Source of the DNA: Turnera subulata | Lineage: Eukaryota; Streptophyta; Magnoliopsida; Malpighiales; Passifloraceae | Assembly: GCA_028386065.3 (NCBI GenBank) | Contig: JAKUCV010003306.1 | Coordinates: 10,232 to 74,231 of the forward strand | Direction: 5' to 3' | DNA length: 64,000 nt | In this document: positions 35,945 through 47,250 of the stretch, one piece after another | Numbering within the stretch: the first letter of the stretch is position 1 | Layout of the letters: the number at the start of each line of letters is the position of its first letter | Made by a program: the position numbers and the translations under genes | The notes under the pieces: generated by a model | The model's input: only the letters and a program-made list of their open reading frames with translations | The model's database searches: none | Told to the model about the DNA's origin: nothing

Positions 35945-36956
35945 TGTTGGCCTAAACATGGACTAATCACCTCTTAAGCTTAATTAGTGAAACTAACCAT
36001 GTTTAGTGATGGTTTGGAATTAATTTTGATGATTAACAAACAGCTCGAAAAGAACGCTTTGTATATGTCTTGTGTTGATTAAGTTTGCAAGAGGAATTAT
36101 GGTTTCTGATAAACCATATCTCAGAAACACGCCAGATGGTTTTTGTTGCAATCATATATGCGAGCTGTCACTATCAAACTTTTCAGCAACTTGCGTGTGG
36201 TCCTCCAGGCATTTAAATCCTAATTCCAATGTCCCGAATTGGTGAACAAGTAAGAGAAAATGTTCAAAAATATACAGAAAACATTCTCTCTCATCTACCA
36301 TGGAGATGGTCCCCTTGGTGGTCCAAACTTGCCGAAAATAGAAACACTTTGCAACCAAGGAGATGCAACTTGCTAAGTGGTCCTCACACATATTTCTAAC
36401 TTTCAAGATTAAAGAGCAAGTAAGAGTGATGTTCCAGAAGATGTTATCTCTCAAAGATGGTGGTCCAAACTTTCCAGAAATAATGTGACCAAGGAATTGA
36501 CATAAAGAAGTAGTCCCAACTTGGAGTAATTGTGAACTCAAGTCAACTTGGAGAGTCAAGGAGCCGTTGGAAGACTTCCCCCTAAGATTCAGAAGTATAT
36601 AAGAGGACTCACAACACTTTTGAAACTTGTTCCAGCCATTAGGAAAGGTTCTATGCTTAGAAGATATGATTTTTCCTGGAACCGAACCTCTAAAAGATTC
36701 TATATTTCAAATTAAGCATACCTTGTGAGAATCCATTGAGCTTACCCTGTGAGAATCTTCTGTGCTAAACCCTTTGTAAATACCTCTTGAGTGAGTCACT
36801 CTTGAGGTTATCTTGTTGAGGTAATTATGAGCAAGACTTGGATTAGTTTTGCTTGGTACTCAAATCTAGGATTAGTTTTGAGGGTAGGTTAGAGCTGAGC
36901 CTATGAAAAACTTGAGTGTAGGTTAGAGCTGAGCCTGTGAAAAGCTTAAGTGTAGG
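35945..36956 (+). repeat. 3' LTR of element D, left part
   Basis: It starts TGTTGGCCTAAACATGG after the polypurine tract and is interrupted at 36956 by element X, where GTAGG (36952-36956) is the target duplication. A short degenerate tandem repeat GTAGGTTAGAGCTGAGCC spans 36880-36956. Confidence 0.88.
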
Positions 36957-38559
36957 TGCGAGAACCCGGACCAAATGTCCCTTCGGCCTTCTCACCTATG
37001 ATCGATGGAGTCGCCATCCAAGTTATACTAGCATGGAAAAACTCAAGAAAAACCAAAGATAACTCCTTATACCCACAAAAGCAACCAGATTTTCTAAACA
37101 AAGACGCCGGACTCGGGGGTTCGTCATGGATAGGAAGGTATGAGGCACCCCATCCATACTTGGGCAAAATAGTATTCAATTTAGGCGATAAAAGTGTCTC
37201 GTGCATGTATGTAAACCAGAACATATAAGCATTAAATCAGCAAGCATAAACAAAGAATCAAAAGAAAAAAGAGAAAAGATAAGGTTAGAACATAATTTGG
37301 CTTGCGTCTCCACCACTAGAGACATCCTGTGTACCCTGGCAACCGGGTTCAAAGCTCACGTAGTTCTTGGATTGAAAGAAAACACTCAAGCAAACATGTC
37401 AGTATCATCATAGCATCGAATCAATAGCAAACAAGGTGATTTAGAATCGAAAAGAGTTTAGAACACTTACCTTGAGTTTCTGGACAGAAACTAGAGTCGA
37501 CTTGTAGCTAATTTTAAGCGAGCCAAACGATCGATTCAGCCTCTAAGCTCAACAGCAAAGTTGTAAGTCTTCCTCTTAAAATTCTAGAGAGACCAAGATT
37601 TCAGCAATCCAAGGTCTAGAACTCGAGCTATGAATTCATTACCGAGACTGCACGCTGCAGGAGTTTTCGCCCGAGTTCTTCACGTTCTTGACTCTGAGAT
37701 TGCGATTGGTTACTCCTAAGCCCTTGAATTTGACTTCTTCTCTGTAAAGACTAATAAGAAAACACAACTAGAACAGTACCACGTGAGATCTGAGAGAGAA
37801 AAGCAATAGGAATTGAAGATTATAATTGAAAGAGTTTTCCCAAGCTAGGGCGCTTTATGGAGAGAATTACCTACCCCAAAAGTGTGTTTAGATGGTTCTA
37901 TTTATAGTGTTCAGGGCCTAAAGGGTTGTGGTTTTGATCCTAAGGTTGAGATTAAACTCGTAAATCCAATGGTTGAGAGTTAAGATCGAAAAAGCGGCAA
38001 AAAACTAGAAAATTTTCGAAACTGGTAGACATGACCGCCGGAGCCAAGAGATGACCTCCAAGCCTTTCGACATGCCCGCCAAGCACAAAAAGATGACCGC
38101 CAAGCACTAAGGATGACCGCCAAGCCCGTAGCTACAGTGCACGCCTATTCCTATTCTGACCGGGTTTTCCTTATTTTGACTCCAATCCGATTCTTGTACG
38201 CAAAGTAAGGATTCTCAGACCAGAAAAACTCCCTTTTCTTGAGGAAAACTCCACATTACTTCCATATTATCTCAATTACTTAACCCTCACTCTAAGGATT
38301 CAAATTATTCCTCTTTTCTCCACAAAATAGGCAAAATAATCAACTAACTTAAATGGGTCTCTAATCCAGCGAAAATCAGAGACAAATAAGTGAGAAAATT
38401 CTTGCTAAGCCCGGGCCTAATTATATGGATAGTCCATGAATTTATTCATTGGGTTCCTAAGCCAAATTAAAGTCCAAAAATTAAAATAATTAACCTTGAG
38501 CTCTAAAACACAATTATAATCCAATAAAATAAATAGATGGCTAAATTTGAGTGTTCGTA
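36957..38559. repeat. LTR copy 1 of element X
   Basis: A 1603-bp sequence closely matching 42545-44146. It contains a short tandem repeat, GATGACCGCCAAGC-type, at about 38030-38125. Confidence 0.8.
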
Positions 38560-41500
38560 GATGCCCCTCGTTGGTGAGGGTCTAAGAATTTAGGCACGAA
38601 ACAACGCAAGAAGAACACTCAAATTGAAAGAAGAATAATCGTGGGTGAGCTCTTAATCCAATACCATGATGCTTGACAATGCTTCCTTGAAGCATTTCCA
38701 TTGGGGATAGATGATGTGTTTGAGACAAATTGAGACTAATTAAGACTAGTTGAGACAAAGTTGAGGCTAGGTTGAGGCAAAGTTGGGACTAGTTGAGACA
38801 AAGTTGAGGCTAGATTGAGACAAAATTGAGGTCAACTGGGACAAAGTTGAGACAAATTGAGACAAGGTTGAGACTAATCGAGACAAAATTGAGATTAATT
38901 GAGACAAAGTTGAGGCTAATTGAGACAAAGTGAGATTAAAAAAAAAAGGTTGAGACTAAATTGAGACAAAGTGAGATAAAAAAAAAAAGGTCGAGACTAA
39001 ATTGAGACAAAGTGAGATAAAAAAGGTTGAGACTAAATTGAGACAAAGTGAGATAAAAAAAAAAAGGTTGAGACTAAATTGAGACAAAGTGAGGTAAAAA
39101 TGGTTGAGACTAAATTGAGACAAAGTGAGATAAAAAAGGTTGAGACTAAATTGAGACAAAGTGAGATAAAAAAGGTTGAGACAAAATGAGACAAAAATTA
39201 AAACAAATTGGGACAAAGTTGAGACTAGGTGAGACTCAGTGAGTATACCGGGGTACTGGCTATGGCATCCAATGAGACTAAGATGAGACAACTCAAGACT
39301 ATTAGAAGATTTTGAGACTAATGGGACAAAACCCGTGGCGATCCACTTGGGGAATATTTTGAGACTAATTAAGATTTGAGACATTGAGACCTAGATTGGG
39401 ACATGAAATTTTGAATGTTTGTTTTGAATATGATTGAGTCATTGGATGCCCCTAATGTGGGTGTTGAGACTATAGAGTTGTGACCATTTAAGAGACAAAA
39501 TTTGTGCTTTAAAGAGTGACTGAAACATTGAGGCAAATCAATGGGTATCAGACCCATGCATATAATTATGAGACAAATTATGGGGCACCTATGCCCAATT
39601 ATTGAAGTGGCAAATTATCAAGGGTGATGCCCAATCGTATAGTCTTTGCGAAAAAATCTAGGGGCATGGCCCATATATGTTGAAACTCATGCTTTGGAAA
39701 ACATTTATGACGATGGACTATGATTTTGAAACTTTTTGTTCGTTTGTGACATATTTTTTGCAATTTGAAACAACATTGCTTAAGGAATCCATGTCCTATC
39801 TCTAGATGAGTGCATGAAGATGCTTCTAAAGTGATGTGCAACTTGATTTCAATGCATGGGGATGACCTTATCTTCTACTTGATATGATTGTTGGCAATGT
39901 TTATGACGAGGTGAAGATGCAATGTTCACAATGGCGTGCTAATGTGACGCATGCGGGTGCAAATGGTAATAGACTTTGGATAAGGGCATGAAAATGCAAA
40001 AGATGATGATCCTTAGAATAGTGCATGTAGATGCAAAAGGGAATGAATCATGACAATACAAAAGATAATGATTCTTAGAATAGTGCATGTAGGTGCAAAA
40101 GGGAATGGACTCGTGATGCATATGATTACGAAAGGGGATTGACAATAGTTTGTAGGATGCATGCGAAAGCAAAAGGAGTGCCCCTAGGATGATGCATGTG
40201 AATGCATGAGGAAAATAGATTCTGGTTTCTATGATGAACGTGGATGCGTGACGGATGTATAAAGGAAGGAAATGCCCTTAGCTTTCATGATGAATTTTGA
40301 ATGCTCCTAGAAGGATCCACTAATAACACGAGATGAGCTTTAGGATGCAAGTGAATGCAAGCGAATAATATGACGTTTACAAGATTTATGATGCATATGA
40401 ATGCAAGTGAAAGACATGTGGTTTGGGAGCTTTATAATGCATATGAATGCAAATGGGGATGCCCCTAGAATGATGCATGAATGACATGAAATTTTGAAAA
40501 ACGAAAAAGCTAAAATGTATTCTAAAGAATGAGGCGAGTTTATTCCATTGAAAACAATGTCTTTATTCGAAAAATTTCTCAAGATTGAAATACAGAATCT
40601 TTGACAATCATGAATTCAAGTTTCAAATTCAACAAGGATCCCATGGGTGGGCACAACTTCTAAGCATAAATCCAAGGTGGATGAAGACTTGACTATTCGA
40701 ATAATTATGACCGGATAACCGAGAGTTTTTTTATTTGAGCAAATTGCACTTAGAACAATGTTGAGAGAAACCGGGAGTCGTTTGAGCAAGGTGTGCTTGG
40801 AGCAACATCAAAAGGAGCTGGGGGCCATTTAAACATGATAAATCTTGGTGGAATGCCAGAGGAAGTCGAGAACCTTTTGAAGCAAGTTGACTTAGGAGCG
40901 ATCTCAGGAAAGCTAGTGGATGGAGAACAAAACCGGTAAGCGCCGATGCCGATTCTTAGAAGCTTCTTGAACATATCATAACCGTAGGATGTTTGAAGAT
41001 GGAGCAATGCTTGTCACCTTGTTACTGTCTTGATTTGCAAAGGTGGCTTAGTACTATTCTTGTCAAGATGTGTGTCCTATGAGAGAGATGATAATACTTT
41101 AAAGAGTCCGAATAAATCTAGCATTTGAATATCCTCGTGGCATAATTAACTTGAGATGCAAGCACAAATTCCAATCTTGTCCATTGAACCAACCTAAGAA
41201 CCAATTAGACCGGACCCATTATTGGGTTGCCCACGTACCTATGAATATGGGGTGTGAAGTGTTTGGTTTTGAATTGTGGATGATGCATGGGAAGCTAAAG
41301 GTAAGAGGCGTTTGGTTTGAATTATGTGTGGCGAGTTTTTGGTGAAATGGTAGGATGATGTTTAGAGATGAATACTTGTCCTTTTTATGAGGCTTGTAGT
41401 GACTAGATATTTATCTCGTCAATTGAATCCGGCTAAATGAGTTGGTATATGTGGAGACCACTTCCTTGTTTTTCCTTCTTTCTTCTTCTTTTCGATTTTT

Positions 41501-41966
41501 GTATGGCGTTAGACATGCTTGAAACAAGTGAAAGTGCAAACATTTTTAATGCATTGATCTTATTAGATGTATTGAAAATGAAGTATAATTGCACTTATCA
41601 TGGAAAAGTCCTTTGATGGAAACAAAATTTCTTAAGGAATCTTGAAAGAGGGCATGGTAATAAAAGGAAAGATAATGATAGCATTGAAGGCAGGTAAATG
41701 CGGGTAAACAAAGAAGAATAGGCTATCATAAGCTCAAAGGAGTTACGCAAGGGATAGCGACAGAAGTTAGGCTTCTTGTTGGCTTGTTGGTTTAAATAAA
41801 GAATGCCTAAATCATCTTTCTCATTGAGCATCCATTAAAAGGTCGTTTTGAAAAGTTCTGAAAATTTGTTCTAGGACATATACGTTGACATCGAGTTTTT
41901 GAAAATAGTGCATAGAACATGTCGACAAATGCCAAGTAAGAAATACTTAGACGATTTTGAAAAATG
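38560..41966. other. Internal non-coding region of element X
   Basis: No credible protein. It contains the TTGAGAC tandem array (38715-39370). From about 39840 to 40480 there is a loose repeat around GATGCATGTGAATGCAAA. No primer site beginning TGG is seen next to 38559. Confidence 0.6.
38715..39370 (+). repeat. TTGAGAC tandem array
   Basis: Short words TTGAGACAAA and TTGAGACTAA repeat throughout. Between about 38930 and 39180 they form a regular array of roughly 36-45 bp units (TTGAGACTAAATTGAGACAA, then GTGAGATAAAAAA), differing mainly in poly-A length. Confidence 0.85.
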
Positions 41967-42544
41967 AGATACAACTTGCTAAGCGGTCCTCACATATATT
42001 TCTAACGTTCAAGATTAAAGAGAAAGTAAGAGAGATGTTCCAGGAGATGTTATCTCTCAAAGATGGTGGTCTAAACTTTCCAAAAATAGTAATACTTTGT
42101 GACCAAGGAGTTGACATAAAGAAGTGGTCCCAACTTGGAGTAATTCTGAACTCAAGTCAACTTGGAGAGTTAAGGAGCTGTTGGAAGACTTCCCCCTAAG
42201 ATTCAAAAGTATATAAGAGGACTCACAACACTTTTGAAACTTGTTCTAGCCATTTGGAAAGACTCTCTGCTTTGAATATATGATTTTTGCTGGAACCAAA
42301 CCTTGAAAGATTCTATATTTCAAATTGAGCTTACCTTGTGAGAATCTTCTGTGCTAAACCCTTTATAAATACCTTTTGAGTGAGTCACTTTTGAGGTTAT
42401 CTTGTTGAGTAATTATGAGCAAGACTTGGATTAGTTTTGCTTGGTACTCAAAGTTAGGATTAGTTTTGAGGATAGGTTAGAGCTGAGTCTATGAAAAGCT
42501 TGAGTGTAGGTTAGAGCTGAGCCTATGAAAAGCTTGAGTGTAGG
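41967..42544 (+). repeat. Duplicated segment of the D LTR
   Basis: It repeats 36361-36956 (AACTTGCTAAG, GGTCCTCACA, up to GTAGG) directly before the second X LTR. The junction with X internal sequence is near 41966, where both sides share GAGAT. Confidence 0.85.
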
Positions 42545-44146
42545 TTTGAAAACCCCGGATCGAATGTCCCTTCGGCCTTCTCACCTATGATCGATGGAGT
42601 CGCCACCCAAGTTTTATTAGCATGGAAAAACTCAGGAAAAACCAAAGTTAACTCCTTATACCCACAAAAGCAACCAGATTTGCTAACCAAAGACGCCGGA
42701 CTCGGGGATTCTTCACAGATAGGAAGGTATGAGGCACCCCACCCATGCTTGGGCGAAATAGTATTCAATTTATGCGATAAAAGTGTCTCATGCATGTGTG
42801 TAAACCAGAACATATAAGCATTAAATCAGCATGCATAAACAAAGAATCAAAAGAAAAAGAGAAAAGAAGATGTTAGAACATAATTTGGCTTGCGTCTCTA
42901 CTACTAGAGACATCCTATGTACCCCGAAAACCGGGTTCAAAGCTCACGTAGTTCTTGGATTGAAAGCAAACACTCAAGAAAATATGTCAGTATCATCATA
43001 GCATCGAATCAACAGCAAACAAGGTGATTTAGAATTGAAAAGAGTTTAGAACACTTACCTTGAGTTTCTGGACAGAAACTAGAGTCGACTTGTAACTGAT
43101 TTTAAGAAAGCCAAACGATCGATTCAGCCTCTGAGCTCAACATCAAAGTTGTATGTCTTCCTCTTATCTTTCAAGAGAGACCAATATTGTAGCAACCTGA
43201 GGTCTAGAACTCGAGATATAAATTAATTACCGAGACTGCACGCTGCAGGAGTTTCCGCGCGAGTTCTTCACGTTCTTCACTCCGAGATTGTGATTGGTTG
43301 CTCCTAAGCCCTTCAATTCGACTTCTTCTCTGTAAAGACTAATAATAAAACACAAGTAGAACAGTACCACGTGAGATCTGAGAGAGAAAAGCAATAGGAA
43401 TTGAAGAATATAATTGAAAGAGTTTTCCCAAGCTAGGGCGCTTTATGGAGAGAATTACCCACCCCAAAAGTGTGTTTAGATGGTTCTATTTATAGTTTTT
43501 AGGGCCTAAGGGGTCGTGTTTTTGATCCTAAGGTTGAGATTAAACCCCTAAAACCAATGGCTGAGAGTTAGGATCGAGAAAGCGGCAAAAAACTAGAAAA
43601 TTTTTGAAACTGGGAGACATGACCGCCGGAGCCAAGAGATGACCGCCAAGCCTTTCGACATGACCGCCAAGCACAAAGAGATGACCGCCAAGAACTAAGG
43701 ATGACCGCCAAGCCCGTAGATACAGTGCATGCCTATTCCTATTTTGATCGGGTTTTCCTTATTTTGACTCCAATCCGATTCTTGTACGCAAAGTAAGGAT
43801 TCTCATACCAGAAAAACTCCTTTTTCTTGAGGAAAACTCCACATTACTTCCGATTTTCTCAATTACTTAACCCTCAGTCTAAGGATTCAAACTATTCCTC
43901 TTTTCTCCACAAAATTGGCAAAATAATCAACTAACTTAAATGGGCCTCCAATCCAACGAAAATCAGAGACAAATAAGTCAGAAAATTCGTGCTAAGCCTG
44001 GGTCTAATTATATAGAAAGTCCATGAATTTATTCATTGGGTTCCTAAGCCTAATTAAAGTCCAAAAATTAAAATAATTAACCTTGGGCTCTAAAACAAAA
44101 TTATAATCCAATAAAATAAATAGATGGCTAAATTTGAGTGTTCACA
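42545..44146. repeat. LTR copy 2 of element X
   Basis: A 1602-bp partner of 36957-38559. It is flanked on both sides by GTAGG (42540-42544 and 44147-44151), so by itself it has the structure of a solo LTR in the D LTR. Confidence 0.82.
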
Positions 44147-44473
44147 GTAGGTTAGAGCTGATCCTGTAAAAAGTTTAGGTTAGAGCTGATTCTGTAAAAG
44201 CTTATAAATGTTAAAGTTGAACCCATAAAAGCCTAAACATAGTGAGTGTTTGAAATCCAAAAGGAATGAACCTTTAGATAGTGGAGTACCTGGTGAGGGG
44301 GAACCACTCTAAATCTCTTGTGTTTGCTCTTCTTCCTTGTCTCATTCTCATGCTCGTTTCAAATCACACACCCTCTCTCCCAAAATCTGGTTTCACAAAA
44401 ACCAAATCATCCTAGACTCGGAAAAGTTTTCAAACCTAATTCACCCCCTTTCTTAGGCACTTTTGGGCCTACA
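44147..44473 (+). repeat. 3' LTR of element D, right part
   Basis: It resumes GTAGGTTAGAGCTGAT after X and ends CTAATTCACCCCC...TTTTGGGCCTACA at 44473, the Sirevirus LTR terminus. Confidence 0.88.
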
Positions 44474-46559
44474 AATTCATCACCTTGCACTCGGAAGGAT
44501 ACAAAATTGAGAAAATGTAAACTCGCCTAAGATATCTGATATCTAGTATAACAAGAAGAATTTCATTTTATTTTCTAATCAATTATCATCCACCATATTT
44601 TCTCTTCTCTGTTTCCACTCTTATTTATAATCGCACTTATATGTTTTTTTGGTCAGATTGACTTCGACCCCTAATTTAATGTCTGATTCATATTTTAGGT
44701 ATTAGAAAAGTTCCTTGGCAAAAAAAAAAAAAAGAATTCCTGGTTATTAAAGACGGGTGCAAAATCAAAGGTACCAAAATTCTTGAAATGTGTATTAATA
44801 TAGTATTCAAACAAGTAGATAAAAAATTTAAAAAGCTAGTGTTATATATGATGCTACCTTTGTTTGACAAAATAAAAGGGGATGTTGAGGTCGTCCAAAG
44901 AACTAGTGGGTCTTTGCTTTCAAGTAATTTGGAAAGGGTTAAATATATTTTTGGTTGCTTTATTATATTAAAATGATAAGAATAATCTCCCTATGATTAA
45001 TTTGTTCCCTTTTCTCGTTTAATCCATGATTAACTGATGTGACACTTACTACGCACTTTCTTTGGGTGGGAATCAATTTGAACCACTATTATTGAACAAA
45101 ATAAACGAAAGAAAGAGAAGAATTAATATTAGATACTAAGAATTAATATTATAATATTTTTTTTAAAGAACAATTTTAGAAAAATAAATTATAATTAGTT
45201 ACAAGAAATATTGGAAAGATAGAGAAGTAGGAAGACGTACACAATATAGTCACCGTAGGCAGGTGACATTAGCCACTATGTTTTAGCTTAAAAAATCTAA
45301 TCATTTAATTTTTCCTACACTAGATTTTTTGAAATAAAGATTATCTTGTTACTTTTGTAAACCCAAAATCCAATTAACCTATTTGAAATAAATCACTCTA
45401 CGAAACTAATAATTTGTTAAATCATATTTTGTTCCTCTCCTCATAATGTTCTCCTTTTGTTTTTTTTTTTTTCAATTTAGTTTTTCTCTTAAGTTTCAAT
45501 TCCCATCGAGTCAAGTTTTTTTAGATTCAATTGACGCTCATCATTTTTGGGACGTCTTTGTTTTTTCTTTTAGTTTTGTTTTGGTTTGGCTTTCTCTATC
45601 ACAATACATAAATTTACAAAATACTCAATTTTAATTTTCAATATCACTTATTGTCCACGATAATAAATTAATGTTAATTTTTTCTAAATATTATTTTCTT
45701 AAGAGTCTACCCCTATAGTAATACATCTTGGGCATTTTAGGCACTAATTTAACATATTTTAAATTTTAATCTTATATATTTGTAATGTGACAATTAGGCT
45801 TAGACAAATATAAGACTAAATGTTTGACCCTAATGATGTCACAACCAAGTTCCTAAAAAAAATGATGTCACAACCAAGTTCCTAAAAAAATGATGTCACA
45901 ACCAAATAATTTAAATTGTAACTAATGTTCATGCATGTTTTTAAGGTTAGTTCGAGAATCTATATCTTAACAAAAAAAAATATAAATAATGTATGTATTT
46001 TTTTGCTTTTTATTTTTTCTTTGATAGTTAACTGTATATTAAGTCTGATATTTTAATTTATCAAACCATATGGTAGTTAATATTTTATTTATTTATGAGC
46101 ATAACAACTCTCATCGCAAGATTTCTACAAATTATTTTTCTGATAACTAGTATATTTGAGGTATTCCAAATTTCTATGTTTGAAGAAATATTATATGAAA
46201 GATTATAATATAATTTTCAAAAGCATCAAAAGATAATTATATTTTAAAAAGTATAATATCTAAATTTACCATGAGAACTATTTTGTTATCTTTCAACTCC
46301 ATATAATTACCTAGTAAATTGATGTTATTTCTTATAAATTAGGAATAACATTTCAAGTTATACTTATTTACACTTGTTAATTGGGATTATAGTGTTTTTT
46401 ATGTTGTCAATATTATTAATTTCAACATGTATTTGCTTTTTTTTTTGTCCAATAGAACATGCATTTTGTTCTTTGTCTCTAAAATAATCCTAGAAGGATT
46501 TTCAAATTTAGTGGGTATTTTTTTCTCCAATCAAAAATCTTAAACAACCAACAAAGGAA
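44474..46559. other. AT-rich intergenic sequence
   Basis: No gene recognised. Homopolymer-rich DNA with a 2.5-copy direct repeat of about 30 bp at 45831-45906 (word GATGTCACAACCAAGTTCC). It is probably old, unrecognisable element debris. Confidence 0.6.
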
Positions 46560-47035
46560 GAAAAAGAGCCATTTTTATGTCTTACTATCATAAGGAAGCT
46601 ACAAGAAGATAAGCTAGAAGGTGGAATAACAAAGAGCTCCAACGGTCAAATTTTTCATGTTTGAAGAAATCTATTGGACCCAGATTTTGTACACAGACCT
46701 CACGCCGAAATTCTGAAAGGCAAGCATCTTTTGGACTGAACCCAATCTCATCTTTCTCGTTTGATCCGTGCTTTTAACGAATTACCACTTATTACGTGGT
46801 TTCGATTCAAATTAAGTGATTGGGATTCTGGACAGGAAGATACGGATCGCCTCCTCCCTTTCCTCTCGCTTTGCTCAAGCTTCTTTTAAGGACCTTCTTC
46901 TTTCTATCGAGTCACTGCCTCACATTAGTTTGTTCTACCAATGCAATGTTTTCTCCTTTCCAATGGGAAGTTGTCATTGTATACTCGCGCGGGTCGGAAG
47001 GCCTTACCTACTTATCTTTATTAAGTTCCTACTTG
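46560..47035 (+). repeat. Decayed Sirevirus LTR, left part (uncertain start)
   Basis: Sequence left of the hAT insertion. After the hAT it continues into a clear LTR right half at 58867. The left limit is a guess. The last 8 bp, CCTACTTG (47028-47035), are the hAT target duplication. Confidence 0.4.
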
Positions 47036-47250
47036 CAGGGGCAGATCTAGGGGGAGCAAGGGGGGCCTTAGCTCTGCCCTAAACTTTTATATTTATGTAT
47101 AGAAGGTAGCCCAAAATCAAAAATCAATGTGCAGTTCAGTGGTTAGCGCCTGCAAATCTGCCAAATGGTCTGGGCTTGAACCACTACAATGATATTTTAT
47201 TCACTTTTTTTTGTTTATTTACAAATGTTGATTTAGCTTAGTAATAATAA

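Larger units (their letters stand above)
36957..44146. mobile_element. LTR element X, large non-coding, rearranged
   Basis: Two 1.6-kb LTRs (36957-38559 and 42545-44146) with degraded TG...CA ends (TGCGAGAAC at the left; GTTCACA at the right). GTAGG flanks the outer ends (36952-36956, 44147-44151). The 3.4-kb internal part (38560-41966) has no gag-pol frame and carries a tandem repeat. It then gives way to a repeated piece of D's LTR (41967-42544) in front of the second LTR. It is likely a non-autonomous large derivative (LARD-like). Phrases such as GGAGTCGCCACC and GGCACCCC near the LTR start recall Tat/Ogre LTRs, which is only an impression. Orientation is not decidable. Confidence 0.65.
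21100..44473 (+). mobile_element. Sirevirus D, 5'-truncated, carrying elements C and X
   Basis: Plus-strand Sirevirus remnant. It holds the integrase end and RT (21100-22539), insertion C, RT end and RNase H (32351-33173), an env-like region (to 34867) and several polypurine tracts. Its 3' LTR begins at 35945 (TGTTGGCC) and ends at 44473 (GGCCTACA), split by element X. Its upstream half is gone and is replaced by an F-type LTR end. The uninterrupted host element would be about 5.5 kb. Confidence 0.85.

Noticed and set aside
38715..39370. CRISPR-like or coding interpretation of the TTGAGAC array
   Set aside because: Simple-sequence tandem repeat without unique spacers; the minus-strand 142-residue frame is a repeat translation (LSQFSLNL).
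42523..42817. Paired frames on both strands at 36946-37228 and 42523-42817
   Set aside because: Overlapping antisense frames at the start of the X LTR; repeated only because the LTR is repeated.
46816..47082. Short plus-strand frames as a host gene
   Set aside because: They cross the hAT terminus at 47036 and overlap in two frames without recognisable sequence.
47129..47185. A tRNA gene
   Set aside because: No acceptor-stem pairing or anticodon arm can be formed; only A/B-box-like words.
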